A DNA stretch of 64,000 nucleotides from Echinometra lucunter (GCA_029962745.1 CM057157.1:29284732-29348731); one strand, 5' to 3'. Counted from the stretch's first letter, positions 48,901-61,656 are shown. Numbers and translations are program-made. The notes: generated from the sequence alone by a model not told the origin.

Positions 48901-51466
48901 AACATATTCAGATGAGCGTATTAGAGCTGAAAAGAAAGAAATAAATGAATGAAAAGAAAACACATGGCGTAATTGAATTACCAACTAGTATGCAAGTAAC
49001 TATAGGAAAGAATGCATGCAAGGTTTTTGTAGCAAGAGGGAAAAAACTCAATTAGATGTTTCAGGATAATCAAAACATCCAGAACGGCACTTTATAACTT
49101 CTTGATTGATTTATTCACCGACCACAACCCTCCTTTCCTTCCTCGGTCACCTTCGAAATCATGTTCACCCATTTTTTTTCACTTTCACATTTTTAATGCT
49201 TTCTACTCTCTTTTCTCATGTGATTTCATAAACCACTCATCCCCTGAGCATAGCGGTCACTTAGATTAATCGCCTTCAATTATTTGTGATGTCTTCATCC
49301 TGCACGGAGCCATCGACTTGCTACCGATATGGCAACCCAACCAACCACTATCCTTGGGTTGTTTAAAAGCCGTTGAGTAACTTTGAAAAAATCTGAGCTG
49401 CATGGTCCTACATTCTATCAGTATATGCAATAGTGTGTAAATAAGAAGCCCTGAAAAATGCACTTCAAAAGCATCATCATGTGCTTCACAAAAAGTGAAA
49501 ATATACAAGTAACAGGAAATGCCAGACCCTTTTTACCCCATAGACTGCAGTGTTAAGCAAAACATACCCAGGAGGTTTTTCCCAATGGCGGTATTCAGTG
49601 ATAGATATCTTGATGATAACATCTTATATTTAAAAACCTTGATATTCCTGGCTACTCAGTTATCCTTCTGAACATCTTAATAGAACACAGACATCAAAAT
49701 TCACTAATTTATTAAATCAAGCCTCCACAGAGTTACTGGATCCCTTTAAAGAATTTGTCCTTTGTCGGCTGCAGACCGTGACCATGTTTCTTCCACGGCT
49801 CTTCTGTTTTGATATTGGTGGTTTGATAGATAAACAGTTTCTTGCTCCTCTCTCAAAGCTGATTAATTTTGATTGAGCTTGATATCTTTGTGTAGCTTTA
49901 AATAGAACACAATTCATCAGGCATCTCTGCTGAGATTTGTCTTCAATATGAATGCATCCCCTTTTAGCGCTGAACCATAACCTTTGTTTTTCCTCAGTTC
50001 CAATATTTTGCTCAGAGGGTTTTGGAAAAAGAGAACTGGGCAACCCCATTTTCAGAGGTTAAATTTGAACAAGTTTGATTTAGAAAAAAATCAGGTCAAA
50101 TTAAAATATTTACAATCATTCAAAGTGAAAAGTACACTGTACTGAATTACAATGTTTTATCATCTTTGTAAATACATATTATAGTCCAGTTTTAGATTAT
50201 TCAGATGAATTTTAATATTTTTGGGGCCAAAAGTTATTGACTTTTAAAGTAACTTTTACTAAACTCATATTATTCCTATTCTAACAAAATTTTCAAGTTT
50301 AGATATGCGACTTATTTTTCTTTATAATGTTTCTCTTACTCGCCTTTCTTATTTCTTTGCTTCATTTGACTTTGAGTACAGGTTGGGTAACTCATTTTAC
50401 TGATAAACGTAGATTTCTTTTATTAATTTATGCTTTTAAACAGAGACACTGTCTTCTTTTTCGTGCCCACATCCTCAGACTTTTTGTTTTTTTGAAGGGG
50501 CTTTATGGGGCAGGTGTTGTGTTATTGTTTTCTGCAAAGATGATTAAGCACTTTATGCAAGAACTTACTCTCTCTCTCTCTTTTGATCGAAATGGAACAG
50601 CTACAGTTATCTTTTGACGTATGCTGTTACTTACATATACCCACGCACAAGCAACCTTAAACAATGGTCACCTGCAAAACCGCAACTCCTCCCAGAAGCC
50701 CGCAGCTAGTGCTCCCTCTCATTATGTTACCCCTTGTCTGATTCTGGCACCGCTTTTCTCATGTGGATGATTAAGACATTACAGTTCCTTGGTTTTTTAT
50801 TCTTCTGCCTCTGACCTTATTTTTCTTGAGAACATGCCTCTCATGTGTATAGCAGTTAATAAAGGCCTGCCCGAGTCTATTAATTTGATGTCTCAATCTT
50901 GGAAGCACGAGGGCGACATTTTCTATTTTGACAATTTCCAGTTGACCATTACCAAACCTTGGTGGTGAGTTTGTGGTCGAGAAAGGGCAATGTACTAGGA
51001 GTCATTTGAATGCTCTGAGGCCTTGCATAGGACTGAATTGATGTGGAGTTATCTGGAAGCCCCCTTCCCCCCAAAAACACAAGAGTTTCTATTAAATGAG
51101 TTTTTAACATTTAAAAATGCTAAGAATTCCAGCTGCACAGGGGTGGTGCTGCGAGGGGAGGGGCAACCATCCCCCTATGATTTTTCAATTGATCAGGAAA
51201 AAAAAGGAGAAAAAGGAGAAAAGAGAGTGTGAAGAAAAAAGATTATGGGGAAAGAGAGGGCTTGTCATACAACGATATTATACCCCTATTTGTTTGTTTA
51301 AAAACATAAATAAACTCACCTATTGATCATCTTGCCCCCCTACAAAAATACCCTGGCACTGCCCCTGCAGCTGCATTTGAATTTTTGTATGTGTGTGCTT
51401 AACTGCTATAGACTTCTTTCAAATAACTAGATTGATCAAGCATTGTGAAAGAGTAATCAGGGGGCA

Positions 51467-51799
51467 GGGGGTGTTTCATAAAGCTGTTTGTAAATTTACG
51501 CATGACTTTACAATGGCTTGAATATGAAGTGCCAAGTGGGATGCCCAAAGTTTTTCCCGACAATTTAACAAAGTGTGACCGCATTTCCCATGATCTCAAT
51601 GAAGTTGTGGTAAAAAAAATACTTTGCAATAAAAAAGGCTGGTAATCAAAAGTAAAGTTTATCTGCGTCTGCATATTTCACCTTTAGCTGATGCGATTTA
51701 TGATGATTAAAAATTCTGTTTGGCTTGCCATATTCAAGTCATTCATAAAGTCATTCATAAAGTCATTTGTAACTTTATGAACAGCCTTATGAAACGCCC
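51467..51799. mobile_element. MITE of the GTTTCATAAAGCTG type
   Basis: The left end is GGGGTGTTTCATAAAGCTGT; the right end reads TTATGAAACGCCCC with AACTTTATGAACAGCC inside it. The right end holds a tandem AGTCATTCATAA repeat. It is similar in design to the MITE at 5159-5377. Confidence 0.82.
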
Positions 51800-52859
51800 C
51801 CCCCCCCCCTGGAAAGAATTTCAAAATAACTGAAAATCCAAGCAGGAGAAACAGCAACTACCGTATCTTGCTTCATATTTAAGAGTTTTTTTTTTCTTTT
51901 CCAAATTTTTATTGATTTTCATATATGTTGTAACATTACAAGAACAATAAATCATACAAGAATCAAATAATTGTGTAATATTAAAGGAACAATAATCAAA
52001 CATGAATCCATGTGGCAATCACAAAAAATACCAGATAAGCAAACATGATGCAAAAAGCTAAATACAATCTTATGGTGGTTTGGATTATCCAATATTAGAA
52101 TTATAGACAATGAAAATACATTCTCAACAGGGGACCATTTTCTATAATGGATGTTTTCCTTATGCTTTTGTTTAGCAATAGCCAATTCAGTGTGTCTGAT
52201 TTTGCAAATAAATGCTATGAGACCAGTTAAAGTAACTAATGAATTCTTACATCTCTGAATACAAATGTATCTCTTATTCAAGACATATTTAAGAGTTTAG
52301 GAACATTTAATGTTTGCCCTGACAGGATTCATATCATCATGCAGTATTATGAACAGAAAGACTTAATTAATGAAGTATCTTGTGAAACTGCTTGCAAGAA
52401 ATTCTTATTTTGAATTACCGTACTGTGTGTAGAAAAAGAAAATGTATGACTTTCCGTTAGTGTAATAGACTGGCTGTTCCGGATAAGACCATCTGTGAAT
52501 TCATATTGGTTGTATTTCAGCATTCACAGCTACATTAAGTCATTTTTAGCAGAATTTCAAATCAAATGTCGGAAAATACACTCTAAATTTCTTAGATTAG
52601 AAATCAATAAAAGTCAATTGATTTCTGCATCTATTAGATTAAGATTTTCAATCAAATTAAGGAGTTGTCCCTGATTGAAGTCAAAGAAATTTAGAGTCAG
52701 AATTCAAGAGAAATGCTGGTAGAGATGCATAATTAAATTGTTTCTGAATAGAACTGAAGAAAAGATTGGTCAGTTGATTCTATGATGGGTTATGCAATTG
52801 TGGTCAGTTTGTGGCATTATCAGTTCCTGCTTTCTTTGAAATTGATTGTGGTTCATTGG

Positions 52860-52873
52860 AAGAGGAGAGAGAA

Positions 52874-52908
<35 letters not shown>

Positions 52909-53460
52909 AAAGAGAAGGGGAAGTGGGGTAATGCCTGCAAGAGAGAGAAAGGAAGAAGACTGTTTAGGGAAAATGAAAAAGAAGAATAGGTGGAGAAAGT
53001 GAGATGAAAAGGAGGAAGAGAGATTGTTCAAAGGGAAAGAGGGATGGGGAAAGAGTGGAAGGAAGGGGAGGGAGGGAGGGAGGGGGAAGGGGATGGGAGG
53101 GAGGGAGGGAGGGAGGGGGGAAGGAGGGTGAGGGAAGGAGGGAGGGAGGGAGGGAAGGAGGGGGAAGGAAGGGGAGAGAGGGAGAAGGAGGGTGAGGGAA
53201 GGGGGGAGGAAGGGGAGGGAGGGAGGGAGGGAGGAGGAAGGAGGGGGAAGGAAGGGGATGAGAGGGAAGGAGGGTGAGGGAAGGGGGAGGAAGGGGGAGG
53301 GAGGGGAGGGAGGGGGGAAGGGGGAGGGAGGGAGAGGGAAGGTGGGGAGGGAAGGGGAGGGAAGGGGGAAAGAGGGGAAGGGAGAGGAAAGTATACTGAG
53401 ATTAGAGGGGGGAAAAAGGAGAGAGGGGGAGGGAGAGATAGAGAAGAATTAAGGAACAAA
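52860..53460. repeat. Purine tract: GA run then GGGA/GGAAG minisatellite
   Basis: About 600 bp of almost pure purine on the + strand; 53050-53400 is built from GGGAGGGA and GGGGAAGG units. The long pyrimidine-strand open frame is low complexity. Confidence 0.95.
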
Positions 53461-53479
53461 GGGTGACAGAAGGAAGGTG

Positions 53480-53570
53480 AATAATAATAATAATAATAAT
53501 AATATATAACTTATATCGCGCCAAATCCACTCTGTGGAGTGCTCAAGATGCATGTACATGTAAATGATCA
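53480..53570. mobile_element. SINE tail fragment with ATA repeat
   Basis: (ATA)n followed by CTTATATCGCGCCAAATCC and TGGAGTGCTCAAGATGC, the reverse of a tRNA-SINE tail. A similar tail is at 54340-54405 (GCGCTATATAAATGG then ATT repeats). Confidence 0.55.
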
Positions 53571-54818
53571 AGAATGGAAAAGAAATGTTTTGAGATGATT
53601 TTTAAAAGAGTCAGGAGATGAACACTTTTTGATGTCTTCAGAAAAGAGTACAGGGGTGGAAGGGGGGATGCAATCTAACTGACCACTCATACCCTTGGTT
53701 TGAAGTCATTAACCTGCACCGATAGGGCGTGCTTAGAAGTGATTAAATAACTAATGAAATTATGGTAAAACAAGTGGTCATTTTTTGACTTCTCATACCC
53801 CTGACACAGCTGGTAAACCTAAACAGTAATATGACTAACATCCAATGATCTGTCATTACAATACTAATAATTCTCTTATTTTTTTAATAAGTTAATTTAT
53901 AACAGCAAGAAAATGTTTATTATAGTAGTAATTTAGTTACATTTGCACAGTACATAATGCTACATATCCAAATGTTTTACATGTCATATTACCCTGGTCC
54001 GTAGGTTCAAAAGCTGTTCCCGACATAAAGTGCCCTGTTTCTGCTCCCGTCTTAATGCAGACGCTTAATGTTTACCCAAGAAATCCTAAATTTGCTTTCT
54101 TTGTGTTTTTTCTTTTATCAGAAACATGATAAAAACTACTTTCGAGAAATCAAACTTAAGGCAACTTCAATAGCCCTGTCAATCACCTTTAGAAATGTGA
54201 GGACTTTACAACGTAATCCGAACATGATTTGTATGGGCAGTACAATAGGCTTGAAAATTGCACTTGAGTTGATTTTTTTGAAAGTAGTTTTTATCATGTT
54301 GGGATATTACACTAGAGTTTTTACACTACAGCGCAGTAGAGTATATTTACATAGTGACTGCGCTATATAAATGGTCTAATTATTATTAATTATTATTATT
54401 ATATTGTTGGAAAATGATGAGATGTACTTCTAGCCATATGAAAAATAAATCATGACAGAAAACATCTTATTTAAGTTTAAATGAAATGTTTTCAAAAAAA
54501 TTCTTTGTTTTCAACAAAATTCTTGTATTCAATGAAAAAAATGAATCTCTTAATTTTATGAACCAGTTTTAAAAAATGGCAGATGATTTTTTTTTTTTGG
54601 TCTCTTTAGCAGACCAGCAGTAGATGCCATATTGGAAGCATAATCCAAAGTAAGCTCATTCTTCAAGCACAAAACCAAGGGGGGAAAACCACCCTGTTCG
54701 GTTCGTAAGGACTTAATCCGTTTAAGAAATTAATCACCAGATTAGATTATCCTGATTAGCACAATAATTACCCCCATTAGGATGCAGATCGTGTGTGACA
54801 TGCAAGTCATGCACTTCT

Positions 54819-55180
54819 TTAATTGATGACTCCTGCATTCTTTGTGAGAAAGGGGTGTCCCCCTTGTCTAACATGAGTGACACACATATGTGTAATTGTC
54901 TGTAATAGATTGTGTTCATATCCAAAGATAAGTTGTGATCTTAAGTGATGACTCTTTGTGCAAAAGGGGTGTCTCCCTGTCAAAAGTTGGTGACACATAT
55001 CATTATCCATAATAGGTTGTGTTCATATCCAAAGATAAGTTTTGATCTTAATTGATGACTCTTTGTGCGAAAGGGGTGTCCCCCTGTCAAAAGTATGTGA
55101 CACATATATAATTATTTGTAGTAGGTTGTGTTCTTTAAAAAAAACATGCTGTCATCTTAATTTGTGACTCTTACATATTT
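54819..55180. repeat. Tandem repeat, three full and one partial ~108-121 bp units
   Basis: Units marked by GATGACTC (54825, 54946, 55054, decayed at about 55162), GAAAGGGGTGTCCCCC and GTGTTCATATCCAAAGATAA. Units 2 and 3 are closest. Confidence 0.88.
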
Positions 55181-55850
55181 GCTAAGATAGAGTGCCCTAT
55201 GTGAATTTCTAACTGATGATTTTTTTTTAGAAGGCCCTTTCTTCTATCAAAACATATCGAAGGATAAAGTCATTTAGCATAAATATTCATAAAACCTAAG
55301 CCAAGTTTTGATTGTAGTGACTAGTGCAATGAGTTTTACAGAGTCAAAAAGAGTTGTGCATCTGTCAAATAATGGTGACATAGATATCTTGCTCACAAAT
55401 TATCAGAAAACTGACTTTCTGATCCTAAAAAGGAAAGAAAGTGGGGGGGGGGGGGGCGGTGGGGCAAGGTCCTCAAATTTTGAACTCGCTGATAAGAGTT
55501 GAAAAACTTGAAATTTGCTAACAGAAATCAGGGCCTTTCACAGATGCCTTCAAATTTATCATTTGTATGAATCTTGCATACTTGAGATTTATGTCAATAA
55601 AAGGATAACATGCAATTCATAATGGAGGTTACTAATCATTACAATATTCTCTTTCTTTCATTCCGTGGAAAACATATCACTGCAATGTCTGGCAGAGACA
55701 TACTTTCTGTTTCCTCAAAATCAATTGTGAAATCTTGCTTTTTTTCATTTCGCAGAAAAAAAGAGGATATCCTACTAAGATTCCACGTAATATCTTGAAG
55801 GATACTGTAGTTCATTGACTTGCACTGTGTTAATCATGATATTTCAGAAA

Positions 55851-56528
55851 AGGTGCGTCCTCATCAGCTTTAAGCTTAAGAAATAGCCGGCTATTTCTGA
55901 TCCTGTGAATTAGCCTGATCAGAAAATAGCTAGCCGATGATCTAAATTAGCCCGTTTTTCCTCTTGAAAAGTAAGCCTACATCATCTTGGACTAATTTGC
56001 AGAACAGCCAGCTAAACCATGAAATAGCAGGCTATTGTCACTGCGTCTTCATAGGCTCAAGTTTAAGGTATGATGGCCCTAAAGTATGCTCGACAACGGG
56101 TCATGTGCGACGTGAATTTCGTGGCCAACTTTGTGCCCCAGTTGCGAAGTTCAGGACCCGGGATGCGAAAGTCAGGACCTGGGATGTGAAATTCATGATC
56201 CGTGACGCAAAGTTCAGGACCCGGGATGCGAAAGTCAGGACCTGGGATGTGAAATTCATGACCCGTGACGCGAAGTTCAGGACTCAGGATGCAAAGTTCA
56301 AGACCTGGGATGCGAAATTCACGTCGCACATGACCTATTGTCGAGCGTACTTCATGGCCACCATATTCAGGATCTGAGTTATCCATTTCATCATGCATGT
56401 GTGTGTGTCAACATTGGGCTATAGCTCAAGCAATACCCAAAGGTAAATTATAGCTCGAGCTGATGTGGAAGTAATTACATGCTTCAGTAGCTGGCTGTTT
56501 CTAAGCTCGAACTAATGAAGACTCACCT
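55851..56528. mobile_element. TIR element, family A, carrying a nested insertion
   Basis: The ends match those of 990-1941: AGGTGCGTCCTCATCAG at the left and, reversed, AGGTGAGTCTTCATTAG at the right. It carries the same AAATAGCCGGCTATTT palindromes and the ATGATGAAATGG and TTGAGCTATAGCCC blocks. Element B (56070-56364) interrupts it where the 990-1941 copy is continuous. Confidence 0.8.
56070..56364. mobile_element. Family B element: ~50-bp TIRs around a 21-bp minisatellite
   Basis: The left end begins ATGATGGCCCTAAAGTATGC and runs to GTGCGACGTGAATTTC; the right end reversed begins ATGGTGGCCATGAAGTACGC and runs to the same GTGCGACGTGAATTTC. Between them are 21-bp units such as GGACCTGGGATGTGAAATTCA. 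The same design, without its left end, is at 7202-7529. Confidence 0.87.
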
Positions 56529-59239
56529 ATGGTGGAGCTTTACAGATTTATTTAATCTTGCGGCTTTGGAACAAAATCATTTGTAACATCTAAAGGAAAT
56601 GCTGAAGGATGTAGTTAAGGAAAGAGGAAAAAAGGTTGCTTTGAAATTATTGGAAGAAAAGTTGCAAAACACTTGTTTGAAAGAAAAAAAAATATGCCCA
56701 AACTGATAGGTAACCGTACCAAGGATACCACTAAGTACCCTGGAAAATTTCTTTTGATCTGCTAATCAAATTTTGGAATTGAGTTCCTTCGATATGGTGC
56801 AAAACTGTACACCTTAATTTTTGTGTGTGTGCCTCTAAGAATGTTCTAAATTTTTTGATACGGTAGTTAACTTAACAGCACAATATTATTTCTTTTAGGA
56901 GTGGAATTGTATTTATTGGAAAAGATATATTCAAGATTGCTGAAAAGGTTATTAGAAAATCTTTACAAAACTGTATTGTTTTTGCTTTAAGAAATTCCTT
57001 GTTTTCTTTATTCTCGTACTGGACCTTGTGGCAGATTAGCCTTGTGCTAAACAAGTTTTCCAAATAAGTCTACTACTACTTCTGCTTTTTTGTAATTTTT
57101 GACATTTTCATTTTATCATTTTTGAAAATATTTTGTTATACTTCAGGAAAAATCACACCCTTTTTGATTTTTTCTTGAGCCTTTCTATGGAAATTTAACC
57201 CTAAAGGGGTTTAACCTCCTCAAACATATCCCCTTAACAGTTAAGGTCTCTGTGTCTTTCTCCTTGTTTAACTCGAGAAAATATTACCCTTTTTCATCAT
57301 TCTTGAGCATATTTGATGCCTCATTTCTTCACGCATGGACCACTTTAATTGGCAAAAACTATTATCTTTCCGAAAATTTTTCTGCCAGATTCGACCTTCA
57401 CTGCCGGGTCATCTTGCGGCTGGGCATGGGCTTAAGGGTTTCGGGAACTCAGATTGCAACGATAAACATGACATCCAGAGAGACCATCCGTGGTGAGCGT
57501 GATTTGTGTTCGCGACTCAAGTACCCATTTCTAATTTCTAGAAATCAAGTTCCCTCAATAAACACACTCTTAGATTGACTTGTCATCAGAAGGCTTACAA
57601 TCCCCAATGGTTATGCTTTTGATCCAATATCTAATTCAGTTATTGACAGGGGCAACTTTTTAAACAAATGATATTGAAAAGTATTAATCAAGTAATTAAA
57701 GTTCTAGTTGTCTCTTGTGCTCTTTAATAGACAATATAACTATCTACTGAGTGACCGAATACAGAAATGTGATTAATTTCCCAAAGTTTCCACCCTTCCA
57801 TTAAGAACTAATTTGTATAGAGGTCAATTCAATCAGCTGTTGCGCTCATCATCACAAACGGACAAAAATGGAAGGAAACAGTGTGAAAGGTATTTCCCAT
57901 CCAACAGACTGAATTACGTTTACATGCTATATTACCTCAATACTCACCTACAGTACATCTTGAGTTAAAGTCTACAAATCACTTATAAAAACTATTCTGA
58001 GTACAAGAAGAATATATGAAATAAACCTGAAAATATAAACCTAGCATTCTGTAAGATAGCGGTTAAGAGGTATGAAGAAATTAAAGAATAACATTAGATC
58101 CTAAGTACATGAAGAACCCAACTCATTACTTGGTTCTGATTTTTAAAAACTGAATTGTAACTAATCATTATTAAGTCTCTGAATGGGCAATGCATTAAAA
58201 AATGTATAATCACTAATGTCAGATTGTGCAATTTTTTATTCGCATTAGTTAATGCTACATACATTTCTTGTTTTTAATCAGGAATAGGACAAACATTGGC
58301 TGCCAATTTGAAGAAATGTAATTAATTTTGCCCTTCAGAAAATCCTATAGTGCTATGGTTATTAAAGCTCTATGCCTATATCATGAACAATAGACAAATG
58401 AAATAAATACATGTAGTGTAATACACTGACTGACCACTACTAAGCCTTTGATGTAGTTTCTCCAGGAATTTCCCAAGCAGCACGAGCCCGTCACGGAAAA
58501 TTGCAGGAAACGTTTCGCTGTAAAATGGTTTAATTTAATAGAAACTTTACACGCAAACGTCAGTTTGCACCGGCCAGTGAAAGTGATGTGAACAAGCTGT
58601 ACGTTGTATATATATAGGGAATGGTGAAAGGGGGGGGGGAGGTAAGGGAGAAAGGGGATGTAAATATCAAGTTTTCTCCCAAGTAAATTATTAACCCATT
58701 AGCTACTAAAAGACAGGGTGGCCCCTGTATTAAGCTTACATAAATTAGAGTATTCAGTAGTCAACGGGTTGAATGCAGGACAAAGTACTTTCCAAGAAAG
58801 ATAAAAGTTATTTCAATGAAATGGAAATCATCAAAGATAATCATGAAAAAGTTCATTGAATGGGATAAGACAAAAGGAAGGAAGAGAGATGAAAAAAAAA
58901 AGAAGAATGGAAAGCAAGAGCGAAAATATGAGCAAGAAAACATGAAAATGGGAAAGATATAAATATCTATAGATTGATGGGAAAAGACTCATCTTTATTC
59001 AATTATTAATGCTCACTGATTTTGAGATCTGAGGTTGGAGATGTCAGAATTTAATTGGATTTAACACGCAAATGTCGGTACCAGCTGGAAAAGGGTATAG
59101 GTTTGAGGAAGAAATTTTTTTTTTTGGCAAAAGAACGAGACTTGGAAATCTGAACAGCTGGTCTCACTAAGACAGTAGAGATTAAATGAGGAAGCCCCGA
59201 TTTGCTTCTTCCTTTTGTTGCTGTTATGATTGAGTGATA

Positions 59240-59404
59240 TTGACAAAATTTGAAGAGAGCAGCGGAGAGATGGATACACAGAGAGGGAGAGGAAGCAAGA
59301 GAAAGAGAGAGAGAGAGAGAGGTTATTGGCAAGAGAAAACGGAAGAGGGCAGAGAGAAAGAGAGGGAGAGAGGTTATTGGGAAGAGAAAAAGAAAGAGGG
59401 TAGA

Positions 59405-59435
<31 letters not shown>

Positions 59436-59480
59436 GGAGAAAGACAGGTTATTGGCAAGAGAAAAAGGAAAGAGGGCCAG
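59240..59480. repeat. GA-rich repeat with GGTTATTGG spacers
   Basis: Three GA-rich blocks are separated by AGGTTATTGGSAAGAGAAAA, spaced about 60-80 bp apart. Low complexity in all frames. Confidence 0.88.
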
Positions 59481-59908
59481 GGGGGGGGGGTTAGAGATGA
59501 TAAGCCGACAGGTACAAAGGAAAAGCTGAGTTTTTGGAATGAATTAAAAAACAACAAAGGAGTATGAATAATGTATTCATCATACATGTGTACTCTCTCT
59601 TTGTGATTTAGCTTGTTTTTTTTAATTAGCTTAGAACTTTGTCTGGGAGGAAAATATACAATTTTTATCCACAAGTATTAAAACATTACATAGCTTCTAT
59701 TTTCTGTTTTCTTGCCTTCTCATATTCATGGCTTTTGAAAACGTAATTCAATTTCATTTCAAAGTAATGTCTTTCCTTCCAAAATATTCATTTAGTCAAA
59801 TATGACTAGCTTTGACCCAAAATAGCTCTTGGGAAACCTGATGATGTCACTGTCTGCAAATTCCAAGGTGACTCTACACTGTTTTTGTTCAGAACAATTA
59901 CCAAGACA

Positions 59909-59921
59909 CCCCCCCCCCCCC

Positions 59922-59952
<31 letters not shown>
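59909..59952. repeat. C14-A30 homopolymer junction
   Basis: Fourteen C directly followed by thirty A, the complement-strand form of the T-to-G junctions elsewhere in the window. Confidence 0.95.
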
Positions 59953-59954
<2 letters not shown>

Positions 59955-60431
59955 AACAAGTCTCCAGAAATTGACTTTATTGAAAGGAGGGAAAAATTCC
60001 ATCAATTTATAGCCATACAAAGTCAATACATTGTTAATATGATTGACAGTGTAATGGCATTGATTCATCGCATAAAAAGATGATATCCCACCGAGCGTAC
60101 TTCATTCCAGTTATAACAGGATGAGATCTTCCTAGATAGATCCCGATGAGCGATTAGCACCCCGCGGCTTCCAGCGCCCCGAACGAGGATACGTCTAATT
60201 TTGAGCGATTTGCCAAGAATTACGGGCGGCTTGTCAACCTGTTGAAAGCAAGGACGGGAGAATTATGATTTATGCTGCTTATTCCTTTTCCTGATAAATA
60301 GATCACACCATTTTTTTCAGAGGGGGGGGGGGGGAAGAAGGAGTGATATTTCTGAATGCTTTCATGATGTTTCCCATATTTGTAATTGTCTTGCTAATTC
60401 AAATGTACATGGATACAGCTACAGGGTGGCC

Positions 60432-60770
60432 TTAAAGAGGCTCTGTCGTGGGCTTTCATGGGGAATTAGACACCATGGGTGCTTACCCAATAACAGGTGT
60501 TGTCCATCACTATGAGTTTTATGACCAACAGACCTTATGTAATGCTCTGTATATTCTACCCTTTGCCCCATATGGCAAAGTCATTATCTCACTTTCCCTG
60601 GCCTGAGAATGCCCGAAGCAGGCCGAAGAATGTTTATGGTGGGACACCTTGTTTTGCTGTGCTCCAGAAATGTAGCTCTATTACAGGTATTACCAGTGCT
60701 TTTCACAAGTGTCTGGTGTCAGCAAATTATGATTCACTCCCCATGAAAACCCACGACAGAGCCTCTTTAA
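60432..60770. mobile_element. TTAA-flanked MITE, fourth family
   Basis: TTAA at 60432-60435 and 60767-60770. The TIRs start AGAGGCTCTGTCGTGGGC and match over about 34 bp with few differences. It is 339 bp with no transposase. Confidence 0.92.
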
Positions 60771-61532
60771 ACGAATGCAGCCCTAAAGTTATGCAATTTC
60801 AGTGATATGAGTGACACAATGTAGTTTTTGCATTACATTATTAAAGCCTTCTGTGAGCAAACCAATTTCTACATTTATTTGATTGATACCATTCATATTA
60901 TCCATTCAAGCATGATGATATCGTAGCATATTTGGTATCATGTGAAAGAGAAAGAATCGATCTTTGATATGAATTATAAAAATTTATCAGGGCATAATCA
61001 TTTCTTGTATAACTGATGGAAAAAGGTGGCTTCCACTTCATGAGACACACACTGTATATCAACAATACTAATAATCAAGTGGCATTCATTACAATTCTTA
61101 GGTGTAAATTAAAAACTTGCTCAGAAAATTCAAGGCAATACTAACTTAAGGCAATGCAATAATTTAGGGCTGTAAATTTAGCACCAGGTTCGGAATGAAT
61201 TTATAATGAATTTAGGACAAGGTCTTCACCGAGGGCCGAATCATTGATCCTAGCTATGTTATAAATTGTCAAACTTCCAAACTTGACCTTTGAGTTCGGC
61301 TCGGTTCGGCCCTGTTCGGAAGTGCCATGTTCGGTGAACAGCCCTACAATAATTATATATGATTGAAGTGTTTGTTATTACTTATGATAGTGCTGATACT
61401 GCTGATAATTTTCTTTCTGTTTATAATTTATATTTATTAAAATACAGTCACAAAAAAGTTGTATTGGCCAAACCTAGCTGTCAAATTGTTTCTCTATGTA
61501 TTTACATGAAATTCTCATTTTCAATGTCGTAG

Positions 61533-61642
61533 ATCCGTGCTACCGGAGGACTTCTGAAGTTCTTGGAGAAGAGGAGGATAGGGGTGGAGTTAGAAAGATC
61601 TGATGTAACCAGTCCAGTCCTCACCATCAAGACATTCTCCCT
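61533..61642 (+). CDS. MSH5: MSH5 coding exon (fourth recognised)
   Basis: This 110-bp exon follows TTTCAATGTCGTAG and precedes the donor GTAAGC. It starts in phase 0 and leaves two bases (CT) of a codon open. The peptide contains [17 protein letters not shown] and ends in VLTIKTFS. This is the strongest match in the window: animal MSH5 has [17 protein letters not shown] followed by a segment ending PILGFKKFML at the same spacing. It marks the entry into the MutS core (lever) domain. The next exon, expected to begin near the conserved LVNIDQDTYS segment, is not found before 64000. A DNA transposon with a clear target duplication sits only 14 bp past this donor (61657-62457). Confidence 0.97.
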
Positions 61643-61656
61643 GTAAGCCAGAGCTT

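Larger units (their letters stand above)
39189..61532 (+). other. MSH5 intron, 22.3 kb
   Basis: Runs from donor GTAAGA to acceptor GTCGTAG. It contains two copies of the CRE-bearing TTAA element, a perfect-TIR MITE (44805-45102), a SINE remnant, a foldback element, a long purine tract, a nested TIR element and the assembly gap. Open frames here are short or low-complexity and none resembles the next MSH5 segments. I see nothing definite in 40700-42950, 43560-44790, 45110-47090, 48910-51460, 51800-52850, 53570-54810, 56530-59230 and 60780-61500. Confidence 0.85.

Noticed and set aside
49717..50049. 110-codon minus-strand open frame of fair composition
   Set aside because: No recognisable family, splice sites or neighbours; length is within chance for a window this size.
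53028..53459. 143-codon Pro/Ser/Leu frame and matching Gly/Glu/Arg frames
   Set aside because: Translation of the GGGA/CCCT tract; no other coding signal.
57252..57578. 108-codon + strand open frame
   Set aside because: Its second half looks protein-like, but no family is recognised, it is not an MSH5 segment, and no convincing acceptor precedes it.
59051..59674. 207-codon minus-strand frame
   Set aside because: Its middle is a GA repeat read as Ser-Leu runs and the flanks resemble no protein.
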